Positions 9,701 through 14,469 of a stretch of 14,469 nucleotides of DNA are shown piece by piece; positions within the stretch are counted from its first letter, which is position 1; every line of letters starts with the position of its first letter. Position numbers and translations under genes: made by a program. A model generated the notes under the pieces. The model was not told where the DNA came from and ran no database searches. It worked only from the letters and a program-made list of their open reading frames with translations. The DNA is from Brevundimonas sp. UBA7635 (GTDB taxonomy: Bacteria > Pseudomonadota > Alphaproteobacteria > Caulobacterales > Caulobacteraceae): positions 5,174 through 19,642 of the forward strand of contig DLIT01000041.1 in the NCBI GenBank assembly GCA_002483865.1, in the 5' to 3' direction.

Positions 9701-9853
9701 GTCCCGCCCCGACAGCCGTTCCCGCAAAAAGGCATTCAGATCTGCATCACGACTGTTCGCCTGTGCGATCACCGCATCGGCGATCCGTTCACGAAGGCGG
9801 CGGTCGATCACCAGGGGAGAAGGCACTGACGCAGGGCTCAAGCTGGACGACAA
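3470..9853 (-). CDS. druE: Druantia-type giant DEAH helicase with DUF1998 and PLD-like C-terminus (3' end unreliable)
   Basis: A superfamily 2 helicase of at least about 1975 residues. RecA-like domain 1 shows YEHQLAAW (108-115), Walker A GTGSGKT (131-137), YPLNAL (167-172), TNSTMLEYM (235-243), DEAH (266-269) and SAT (303-305). Zinc ribbons follow: Cys432/437, 458/461, 471/474 and 576/579. Domain 2 has [13 protein letters not shown] (632-644), a roughly 400-residue insertion, [11 protein letters not shown] (1051-1061) and [10 protein letters not shown] (1080-1089). A DUF1998 region carries Cys pairs near 1363-1387 and [12 protein letters not shown] near 1610. The last 110 residues (TDRYL to DQGFGYWR, ~1866-1975) resemble the PLD-like MIT_C fold. 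The size, the architecture and the DruH-like partner point to DruE of Druantia type III, an anti-phage system. The TTG start at 9853 follows the druH stop after one base, with GGAG nine bases ahead; TTG at 9841 is an alternative. Recognisable protein stops near 3926; the reading frame continues to 3470 through GC-only sequence and antisense to prmA, so the true C-terminus is unknown. Confidence 0.8.
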   Translation of the reverse strand: MSSSLSPASVPSPLVIDRRLRERIADAVIAQANSRDADLNAFLRERLSGRDISRGALLSEPVFEGAAGYRSSGRTPQSLAGEVLHSDVAAALAAGAPGDDYRFDYPAYEHQLAAWKLLTAEQRNSVLVSSGTGSGKTECFLVPLLNDLAIESAQSGRLSGVRALMLYPLNALIASQEERLRQWTRPFNGRIRFGLYNGLMPDRRKSDRERDEASTPEQVLYRTTLRADPPPILVTNSTMLEYMTIRRQDKPLVDRSRGMLRWIIIDEAHSYVGSAAAEVSLLLRRVLHTFGVKASDVRFVATSATIGGSDDQAKRDLQRYLADLAGVDIDRVHVVFGHREVVALPPPGPACELTPTGGSSELARNPAVQAVVRQAEAGAIALSDAVRHAGSAGTTAEALLESIAAKPEDEKRPLLPMRVHNFVRAVPGLWSCLDTECPGDKPVGWPFGGILFDRSDVCPHCAGAVFELLNCTECGEPWLNAYDYGDRLSPLATSVGEDDFATAGAMSTGAFETDEDGDVPAAAEASVSLGRRRLLGLRPFAGCKEVAVDPKTGTLLERRTAGSTVWASQQLVDDACPSCGVGTTAETRSPLWPFRFGAPFLLQNAAPTLLEGVNAHSSDQKLVPGEGRQLLSFTDSRQGTARFAANIETQSERGYVRAFIYHLTQKALAKGSDPEKRASIEMRIAKFAPLAADDPDFAQMLDQAREELAALDKVPAVAWADAVQGLADDPTVKQWIRKVWSGRDERYRDSPEAFAEFLMLRELARRPRRANAVETMGLARLSFASIEALSERALPSQFREKGLSLQDWRDFLYFLIDVSIRNLFVVRMDRRDARWLLPRQAFLKNIVGPNDLPANASDRSWPAARAGSAKSNAVKLLERTLKLDAADPADRAVLNEVLERAWQGVRPVLESNASTYALDFSRASLEPVLDAWLCPVTNRVLPRPALGISPYALRSTLPAAQRKPEPIRMPILPIAFPRNAEDRSVISDFLVEDPVTAELRDRGVWSDLHTRAATFAPYIRAEEHSAQQPPSRLRGFEEEFKRHEINLLACSTTMEMGVDIGAVEAVLNTNVPPSIANYRQRVGRAGRRGQSFSTSLTFARDTPLDREAFLKPIDYLKRELRAPLVKLDSVRIVQRHVNALLLARWFAEADGQLVKTKSGDFFGCPPILAAEKAVDSPVALFARWLDEPSTEQILRPSIAALTVGTILEFRRDLLEVARDAFLDAATAFEKSWTTLQEQARDVAPEAVASLEKRIRRMCGESLLKELANRSLLPGHGFPTSVVPFVNDCAETRDQDRAAQDGDDDRRNDRRYDYPSRNADVAIREYAPGAEVVIDGLVWTSAGVTLNWQRPATDLEAREVQSLRCFWRCETCKAPGSGHSLPASCPECGADGLTFRRFLEPSGFRVAWSDKPHAHTDSAQYIEPEPPSVSAAGAAWAPLLDADLGRYRSSHEGRVFHLSNGPAKAGYRVCLECGRAASDSGPGLAEHDALTPRKGTFGRCPGNDRTYAITEPIALGHEVLTDVAELQPSGLSDAGTAWALASALRESLARSLGIETRELGLAVEPRSGLLGDLTHSIFLFDQSSGGAGYAPQLFADIPRLLAAVAQRLDCSARCERGCSSCVLASDLFAQQEIVDRKAALEFVTQLRSELAAPKDDDKVAAHAALSGPVADAIVRKLKSDQIITLLMSEDLDVSALYQPPLSSLFEKAHRLGAEVRLALPQAAFSAMDDATRRGLRNASHRFCFVPVILDMQPAANGAWLVASTEDREGGLGYYCRDPLSRAAGDRWGVGIEHPIVTVRMQPPSGVPIGEEDLERSETTGDRVRELKAALSRPAHQFGEGLVKNLLKPELEAADLWKAGRLTSIEYTDRYLVAPLPALLMARTLAVFRDQLAPRGASPEVTIITAPMRKDSFRGPPTQLNNNWLNEEDREQTIRALLANFNLDARYMGRGAAHHRRLMLEYDDGSTAVIFFDQGFGYWRGGGGGRGTAGGGGPPARPPARSAPLPPLRHGASAAPPPHTVGRKLPLAQLQGRPRVVVDGLLDLEAQRQIGFQDALLLGAQQARQDGDPARLQSIGDLGGQEDQGRGQDIGEHQVIGRVLGNTRIAQAIGEIELALGIIDGGILVGDAG
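3791..3846. repeat. Dispersed double-hairpin intergenic repeat, copy 2
   Basis: Immediately after the prmA stop come a perfect nine-pair stem (CCTCCCCAC against GTGGGGAGG, 3791-3811, loop GGT) and a second hairpin, CGGCGCTTGCGCCG (3817-3830), followed by GGAGGGGCGGG. It has the same architecture as the repeat at 259-306, in the opposite orientation. It may end prmA transcription, though no T-run follows. The repeat loses its recognisable end at about 3846, where a GC-only stretch begins. Confidence 0.65.
3847..3925. repeat. GC-only low-complexity stretch with C13 and C10 homopolymers
   Basis: Apart from one T at 3855 and one at 3898, this stretch is nothing but G and C. It includes G5 (3876-3880) directly followed by C13 (3881-3893), C5 at 3899-3903, C5 at 3906-3910 and C10 (3912-3921). 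None of the neighbouring coding or intergenic sequence looks like this. It lies exactly where the helicase gene should end, and it contains no stop in any minus-strand frame. Either the sequence here is unreliable (collapsed or miscalled homopolymers, or a patched gap) or it is a real slippery tract at an island edge. Confidence 0.8.
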
Positions 9854-9854
9854 T

Positions 9855-12800
9855 TCACCAGGCTCCGAATTGGGCCGCGAAGGCGGCGGTGAAGTAACGC
9901 GGATGAGCGCGGGCTATATCTTTGATGGCGGTGAGCTCGTCATCACCCAAGGGTTCGGTCATTTCACCACGCGCGATGCGGGCGGCCAGGATCGGAGCAT
10001 CCGCAGCGCGCCAGAACTGTCGTCCGAACGGCCAGTTCGGCAGCAGCGCTTCGAAGCGCGGCCGGAAAGGATTGGAGATTTCCGTGCGGATGCGATCTCC
10101 CGATCGGTTGAGAAAGCTATTGGCGATCACGGTGATCGGCTCGGAAGAGCCGGACATGCCGAGAAGCGGCGCCAGCGAGGGCTCATGGTGAAGCAGTGCG
10201 GCCCGCTTGCCTGTCATCAGCTTCGCGACGTCACCGAGATTGTCGGGGAACGTCGCGGAGAAATGTTCGCCCCAGACCTCCCAAGCCTCCTTCCAATAGG
10301 ATTGGGGCACCAGACACCAAGCCATTTTCAGGTTATCGGCCAGGCGGAGGATCGGTTCGATCTCATTGGCCGCGGCGCCGTAGAGTATCATCGGACCGAG
10401 GAGAGGGAAGGTCTCCAGCAGCCTGAAGACGTCGAACGTGCTGGGCGGCAGGCCGTTGAGCGAAACTGCGAGCTTTGCGATGGACCGGATGATTTCCCGC
10501 GAGTCCTCATGACCCGGATCCGCCAGAGCGCGATCCACAAGCGCGGCCAGGACGGCGGATCGCTCTGACGGATCGCTCAACATCGCCCGGCCCAAGGCGG
10601 TCGGCGCCATCCGCGGGGCTTCCGATCCGTTCACGACGCGGGGCCGGCTTAGAACGCGGTCATTGGCGCGTAGATATATCAACCACGCGCCCGGGCCGGG
10701 GTTGAGATCGATAGGACGAGGATTGAGCTGTTCGCGCTCGCCGTACGGACCGAAATCGGTCTCTCGGGCCGCATCGGCGAAAGGCCGACCGACTATGCGG
10801 GCCAGAGGATCCAACACCGCGGGGCGCGGCGTCAGCCCTGCAGGATCACTATCGAGTTCATGGGCGAACTCGGAGACGTACCAGTGATGATCCTGGCTGT
10901 CGTTGAAATCCAGACGCACCCTGGCGTCCAACCTTCCACTAGATCGCAGCATGACCGCCAGGTCGTCGGCGATCACCGACATGGGCAGTTCTTCGTCGAT
11001 GATCCAACGGGCGTTGGCCTGAGGAACCGGGCGCCTGTTGGCGTCCAGCAACTCGGCCCACAGCTCGATACGGCTCGGGGTGCGGGCGACGAACTGGTTC
11101 AGCGTCGCCAATGAAAGCCGCCCATCCCGCTGCAGCCGTCGTCCGGTCCACTCATATATCCAAGCATGACCCTTGAGCGGGGCGCGGATCTGCGCCGTTT
11201 CACTCCCGCCAGGAAACCGCAGGTCGAACTCGAAATGGCTGAAGGCCGTGTGCTCGCGATGGAAACGCCACTCGAGCCCGCCGTTCGGCTCTCCACAGGT
11301 CGCCGTCACGTCGTGGGGCCAGCCGTCGATGGTCATCATAACCCAAGGGCCGGACAAACTTCGGCGAACCCCGAAGTCGACAGGCAGAACTATCGCCTCG
11401 GTCTTGCACCGGACATGGAGCGTGGCCTCGTCCCTCCACGCGAACTCGCAGGACCCCAAGGGGCGGCCTTGGGTCTGTGACCTCCATTCTCTCTCGCCCT
11501 TCAGACGCCACCAGATTTCCCGGCCTCGCGGCATACGCATCTGAGGGCCCTGGCGAAGACGGATCGTGGGGACGCCGCAGTACAATGCGCGGCCATCGCC
11601 TGAAACGCAGCCTTCAGGAGCTGCGCCGTCTAAAACAATCTGATCGCGTTGATCGCCTGTCTGCCCCGCCCTTACGAGGAACCGGTCGCCGTCCTCTCCT
11701 CCTACGACGACGGCGCCGAAGACTTCCCAGAGTCTTCGGTCGGAATTCGCATCCGAGCTCAGATCGCGGCATGCGCTGTCGGTTTCGTGCGGCTCCGCAA
11801 CCCATGTTGCGGGAGCGTCCAGATAGATGGGCTCGGCGCGATAGCCGCCGCTGCCGTAACCGATGACCTCCAGCCGGGTGGGTGAACCATCGGGCGCGAC
11901 ATCTTCAGCGGTGCAGACCCTGAGCTCTCTTCCGCCCGCTTCCCCCCCGGGAAGAAGGAACGGGGCCATGACACGCACGCCTTCGCCGCGGAGTTCGGCC
12001 GTCAGCGGCACATGGGCAGGCACATCAAAGCGAAGCGAAGGACGCGACGCCATACAGGTCCACCGACCGTCCTGGGAGGGCTCTACGACCGCCAGTTCGC
12101 CCGAAATGTACTGGGCTGCTTCGTCCGAGGCGAACAGCCGCAGACGGCTCCAGTCCCGAGCAAGCGACTTGAAGCTATGAGTCGGGTCGGCGCTGACGAG
12201 ATCTCCGTCCAGGTGGAGCTCTACCTGTTCGCGCCAAACGCTCCCTTGAGCCAAGAGAAAACGGCGAGCGCGGATTGCTCCCGCTCCGCCCTTGAGGCGC
12301 TCGACGCTTATCAGCCCGTCGACCAACTGGCGGGCGCCCGCGTCGTCGACCGCTAGAGGCAGGTTCCGGCGCCAGTCGGGATGCGTCTTGTCCAGCCATG
12401 CTGAGATCAAAACACCTTCCGTCACGCCGCCCGCTTCGGCCTCACGACGCAGTTCAACGATGCCGATGGCGAGTTCAGCGGAGACCGCAAAGATCTCTTC
12501 GTGCCGCCATAGCCCAGGGATCGCGAGCTCATGCTCTCGGCCGAGCTCCTCCGCCACTGCTGTCGTCGGCTCCGGATGCTCCAGAAGCTGCACGATGAGT
12601 TTCTGTAGAAAGTTTGCAGCCCATCCGCCCTGAGCTCCGCCGATCGCCGCGACCGGAAATCCTCCCTGACGGGCGATCGCGGCAAGCCGCCGGTGCATGC
12701 CGTTCAGTCGGAGTTCGGGCAAACGCCAGTACCTCAGGCCGCGATCCGCCAGCTTCCGCCAGGAGGACTGTTCCAGGCTTACATTGACCGCACGGCCGAC

Positions 12801-13232
12801 ATCCGCCCAACGCTGCAGACCGCCGGCATAGTTGCGACGAAACCATTCGGCGGCCCACAGGACGAACAGGGCCGCATCGTGGTCGCTGGAGAGTTCCGCA
12901 TTGATACTGGCCGCCCTGGCCCTCAGGTCCGCCTCGACCTGCGCGTACGCCGCGTCACTCAGGGCATAACGGTGGAGAGGGCGGCCATCCGGTCGCGGCA
13001 GGCCGTATCGGCTTAGCCAGTGCGATCGATCCGGAATGGTCGTTGCTGGTGGTTGTCCGCCCGCGTGGGCAGCCTCGAGAGCACGACCAGCTGCGATCGC
13101 CTTGATCTTGGCCAAGGTGACCCAACTTTCGGTGCGGCCATCAAGGCCCGCCGCAATGGTTCTCAACCGAGCAGCGTCGCCCGAGCGCTTTGCTGCAGCG
13201 ATTTCCGCCGTAATTTCAGATTCGTCCACCAC
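9855..13232 (-). CDS. druH: Druantia type III DruH-like protein (STY4851/ECs_5259, YjiT-like)
   Basis: A protein of about 1125 residues with no recognisable catalytic motif, placed directly upstream of the giant helicase. Near the N-terminus are HWLSRYGLPRPDGRPLHRY (71-89) and ALFVLWAAEWFRRNYAGG (121-138). The pattern of a GRPL motif followed by an AAEWxRR motif is what I remember of the STY4851/ECs_5259 (YjiT) family, the DruH component of Druantia type III. The middle (about 350-850) is rich in Trp, Gly and alternating hydrophobics, suggesting beta-sandwich domains; the last 250 residues are mostly helical, with a WPFGRQFW block near 1067. No signal peptide or membrane segment is seen. I chose GTG at 13232 because the 33 residues upstream, from GTG 13331, look like non-coding sequence; GTG 13229 is equally possible. 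A G8 run lies just before the start. It is probably co-transcribed and translationally coupled with druE. Confidence 0.72.
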   Translation of the reverse strand: MVDESEITAEIAAAKRSGDAARLRTIAAGLDGRTESWVTLAKIKAIAAGRALEAAHAGGQPPATTIPDRSHWLSRYGLPRPDGRPLHRYALSDAAYAQVEADLRARAASINAELSSDHDAALFVLWAAEWFRRNYAGGLQRWADVGRAVNVSLEQSSWRKLADRGLRYWRLPELRLNGMHRRLAAIARQGGFPVAAIGGAQGGWAANFLQKLIVQLLEHPEPTTAVAEELGREHELAIPGLWRHEEIFAVSAELAIGIVELRREAEAGGVTEGVLISAWLDKTHPDWRRNLPLAVDDAGARQLVDGLISVERLKGGAGAIRARRFLLAQGSVWREQVELHLDGDLVSADPTHSFKSLARDWSRLRLFASDEAAQYISGELAVVEPSQDGRWTCMASRPSLRFDVPAHVPLTAELRGEGVRVMAPFLLPGGEAGGRELRVCTAEDVAPDGSPTRLEVIGYGSGGYRAEPIYLDAPATWVAEPHETDSACRDLSSDANSDRRLWEVFGAVVVGGEDGDRFLVRAGQTGDQRDQIVLDGAAPEGCVSGDGRALYCGVPTIRLRQGPQMRMPRGREIWWRLKGEREWRSQTQGRPLGSCEFAWRDEATLHVRCKTEAIVLPVDFGVRRSLSGPWVMMTIDGWPHDVTATCGEPNGGLEWRFHREHTAFSHFEFDLRFPGGSETAQIRAPLKGHAWIYEWTGRRLQRDGRLSLATLNQFVARTPSRIELWAELLDANRRPVPQANARWIIDEELPMSVIADDLAVMLRSSGRLDARVRLDFNDSQDHHWYVSEFAHELDSDPAGLTPRPAVLDPLARIVGRPFADAARETDFGPYGEREQLNPRPIDLNPGPGAWLIYLRANDRVLSRPRVVNGSEAPRMAPTALGRAMLSDPSERSAVLAALVDRALADPGHEDSREIIRSIAKLAVSLNGLPPSTFDVFRLLETFPLLGPMILYGAAANEIEPILRLADNLKMAWCLVPQSYWKEAWEVWGEHFSATFPDNLGDVAKLMTGKRAALLHHEPSLAPLLGMSGSSEPITVIANSFLNRSGDRIRTEISNPFRPRFEALLPNWPFGRQFWRAADAPILAARIARGEMTEPLGDDELTAIKDIARAHPRYFTAAFAAQFGAW

Positions 13233-13798
13233 GCCCCCCCCAAAGGACAGGTAAGCGCACGAAAACGACTTCGTAAAGCGACCGATGATATATCCCGCCG
13301 ACGCAGCCGCGTTACTGCGGCGGCAGGGCACTGTCTCGAAGGCGATTGAATTCCGGCCGGCGAAAAAACGGGACGGCCACGAAGGCTGAATACCGGCGGC
13401 ATGGAGTTTGCTCGAGCTCCCGCGCTGAAGTCGGGGGTGTCACGGTTCACTCGGTGCCGAGGCTATGATCGGAGATGCATTCAGGAAAGAACCGGACGTG
13501 GACTGCGCGCGACCGCTCCGGCGCTGATTTCCGTTGGATGTAGGCGCGTGTCGCGATGGCGCAGGGAATTTCATCCGAACGGGCGGGGTCGTCGTAGTAC
13601 GTCCGCGTTTGCTCTCGACGACCACCATGGAGTCGACGATTCCATGGACAGAATCCTCACGATGCGCGGGAACCATGGGACAAATGACTCCATGGCTCTG
13701 ACCGTTCGACCCCCCCACGTTTTTTAGCGTTCTCTGAAAAAGTGACCCCGGCACCGGTTCCTGGGACGACATGTTCCAACTTTTCTCCCCCCTAGCGG
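13233..13798. other. Mostly non-coding region upstream of druH
   Basis: I find no convincing gene in these 566 bases; the open frames on both strands lack ribosome binding sites and have compositions unlike protein. The druH promoter should lie here. The best -10-like sequence on the minus strand is TATATCAT near 13285-13292, without a good -35 box. A palindromic CCGGCACCGG occurs at 13748-13757. The left end carries a run of eight cytosines (13234-13241), and 13625-13695 holds most of a cluster of CCATGG-centred repeats. Confidence 0.45.
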
Positions 13799-13852
13799 TC
13801 ACTCGTCCGGACCGGCCTTAACAGCCGCTCTAGTGGACAGCTGACTCCATGG
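13625..13852. repeat. Cluster of GA(C/T)TCCATGG repeats
   Basis: The ten-base unit GACTCCATGG occurs at 13686-13695 and 13843-13852 on the plus strand, as its complement at 13625-13634, and as GATTCCATGG at 13638-13647. The last two face each other around three bases and form an inverted repeat. A further CCATGG lies at 13673-13678. Five copies of a six-base palindrome in 230 bases is far more than chance in this sequence. The spacing is irregular, so this is not a CRISPR or simple tandem array; binding sites for a regulator or remnants of a mobile-element end are possible readings. Confidence 0.6.
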
Positions 13853-13999
13853 ACCCATCCGCGCAAGGGTGTGGTCGTTGTCGTTCAATGCGCCCCAGAT
13901 ATTGTCCAGCAGAGGCAGAAGCTGATCACGCAGGCGCGGGGCGCTGGGGATGAGGCGGGCGGCCGCTATAACATACATGCTGTCGCCCATCGCAGCCAC
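13799..13999 (-). CDS. Small hypothetical protein overlapping the 39-residue ORF
   Basis: A 66-residue frame from GTG 13999 (ATG at 13990 is an alternative start), reading MGDSMYVIAAARLIPSAPRLRDQLLPLLDNIWGALNDNDHTL in two natural-looking stretches and ending AVKAGPDE. The composition is protein-like, with no low-complexity or Arg-rich shadow character. It overlaps the end of the 39-residue ORF at 13966-14085 in another frame. It is either a separate overlapping gene or the frameshifted second half of that ORF. I do not recognise a family. No clear ribosome binding site precedes either start. Confidence 0.4.
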   Translation of the reverse strand: MAAMGDSMYVIAAARLIPSAPRLRDQLLPLLDNIWGALNDNDHTLARMGPWSQLSTRAAVKAGPDE

Positions 14000-14085
14000 G
14001 TGCCAAGCTGCGCTTGGTGCGTGTTCCAGACGTTCATCAAGTCTTGGATTTGCTGGACGAGAGCGGGAGTGATTGACCCGCTCAT
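13966..14085 (-). CDS. 39-residue hypothetical ORF, possibly truncated by a frameshift
   Basis: An ATG at 14085 opens three bases after the stop of the coiled-coil gene, which suggests translational coupling. The peptide begins MSGSITPALVQQIQDLMN, continues VWNTHQAQLGTWLRW and stops at TAG 13968-13966. The N-terminal helix with Q/N-rich polar faces and the placement after a small coiled-coil gene recall small proteins in phage tail modules, but I cannot name a family. The adjacent frame stays open for another 66 residues, so the original gene may have been one protein of about 100 residues, broken by an indel near 13990-14000. Confidence 0.4.
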   Translation of the reverse strand: MSGSITPALVQQIQDLMNVWNTHQAQLGTWLRWATACML

Positions 14086-14088
14086 GGC

Positions 14089-14304
14089 TTAATCGCCTTG
14101 GGTGGAAGCCGCTTCGTTGGCCCGCTCAGCTTCTTGCTGTGCGAACTGGCGACCGAGTTCGATGCCGTGAAGGACGGCTCGCACTTCGTTGAGGTTTTTG
14201 CTCGTCATTTCCAGTTGCTCAGTGAGCAAGGCCTTTTGGGTCAGGAGCGACGATTGCTGTTGGATGATCTGCTGGATTTGCTCAGCAGCGGAAGGGTTCG
14301 ACAT
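14089..14304 (-). CDS. 71-residue coiled-coil hypothetical protein
   Basis: The ATG at 14304 is preceded by TTGGAG, four bases upstream, a good ribosome binding site. The protein starts MSNPSAAEQIQQIIQQQ, has Leu/Ile/Gln-rich heptad-like spacing through about residues 8-50 (SSLLTQKALLTEQLEMTSKN), and ends with an Ala/Glu/Gln helix. A continuous helix forming a coiled-coil oligomer is likely. No membrane segment or enzymatic motif is seen. It lies between the end of a Gly-rich gene (72 bases upstream) and a coupled 39-residue ORF. Such short coiled-coil proteins occur among phage structural and accessory genes, but I recognise no specific family. Confidence 0.65.
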   Translation of the reverse strand: MSNPSAAEQIQQIIQQQSSLLTQKALLTEQLEMTSKNLNEVRAVLHGIELGRQFAQQEAERANEAASTQGD

Positions 14305-14376
14305 AGTTCTCCAAGGCAGTTGAAGGTGTTGTTTTATTTATGGTTTGGGCGAAAGCGATAAGTCCGCTCACTAAGT

Positions 14377-14469
14377 TCAGTTGATGATGGGCTGCTCAAT
14401 CTCTCCACCGCCGCCGCCCGGTCCGCCGGGGTCGATTTCCCCGCCGCCGCCACCGCCGCCTGTGCCCCC
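14377..14469 (-). CDS. C-terminal end of a Gly-rich protein (cut by window edge)
   Basis: The last 30 codons of a minus-strand gene, ending at TGA 14379-14377. The visible peptide is a Gly run, then GEIDPGGP, a second Gly run, GEIEQPIIN and stop, i.e. two copies of a Gly(5-6)-Glu-Ile-(Asp/Glu) unit. The flexible Gly-rich tail could belong to a phage tail or surface protein, but so little is visible that no function can be given. It reads in the same direction as the coiled-coil gene and is probably part of the same cluster; an AT-rich spacer of 72 bases separates them. Confidence 0.55.
   Translation of the reverse strand, partial: GGTGGGGGGGEIDPGGPGGGGGEIEQPIIN

Noticed and set aside
9699..10568. 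Long plus-strand open frame (289 codons) antisense to druE/druH
   Set aside because: It spans the junction of two strongly supported minus-strand genes, its peptide has no recognisable motif, and high-GC coding sequence routinely yields long antisense frames.
13748..13757. CCGGCACCGG palindrome in the upstream region of druH as a transposon end
   Set aside because: It is a single short palindrome with no transposase gene, no matching second end and no target duplication in view.
13440..13802. 120-codon minus-strand frame upstream of druH
   Set aside because: It begins with a GTG, lacks a convincing ribosome binding site, and is rich in Ser, Pro, Thr and Arg without protein-like structure; the CCATGG repeats in it vary in frame, as expected for non-coding DNA.
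13625..13852. CRISPR array
   Set aside because: The repeated unit is only ten bases, appears in both orientations with irregular spacing, and no cas gene is present.

Overview
The window reads as a high-GC alphaproteobacterial chromosome, most likely order Caulobacterales (Brevundimonas/Caulobacter type). The basis is gene content and family resemblance: a DUF3297 protein, a YdjA-like nitroreductase, cysE, a DUF3126 protein and prmA, plus two copies of a double-hairpin intergenic repeat built on CCTCCCC/GGGGAGG. The genus is an inference; no RNA gene is visible to confirm it.

Left third (1-3787), core genes: the start of a DUF3297 gene (minus, cut by the window edge); a YdjA-like flavin nitroreductase (minus, 321-923); cysE, the first enzyme of cysteine synthesis (plus, 1042-1863); a small DUF3126 gene (plus, 1964-2173) ending in a clear rho-independent terminator; a Lys/Ala/Pro-rich basic protein (minus, 2251-2841); and, divergent from it, prmA, the ribosomal protein L11 methyltransferase (plus, 2918-3787). 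These look like ordinary housekeeping genes in compact order.

Middle (about 3788-13232), accessory defence cassette on the minus strand: a ~1125-residue protein of the STY4851/ECs_5259 (YjiT-like) type is followed after one base by a ~2000-residue DEAH helicase with zinc ribbons, a DUF1998 region and a PLD-like (MIT_C-like) C-terminus. This pair is best read as a Druantia type III anti-phage system (druH-druE). The stop of druH and the TTG start of druE are one base apart, so the two are probably translationally coupled. The 3' end of druE is abnormal. It meets a GC-only stretch with runs of 13 and 10 cytosines, no stop occurs in any minus-strand frame there, and the reading frame runs on antisense into prmA. 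A sequence/assembly error or a rearranged island boundary is likely at 3847-3925.

Right end (13233-14469): a mostly non-coding stretch with an unusual cluster of CCATGG-centred repeats, then very small minus-strand genes. These are the end of a Gly-rich protein, a 71-residue coiled-coil protein and one or two tiny overlapping ORFs. Their size and packing resemble the edge of a phage or prophage module, but no hallmark phage gene lies inside the window. The Druantia pair therefore sits between core genes on the left and probable mobile-element material on the right.
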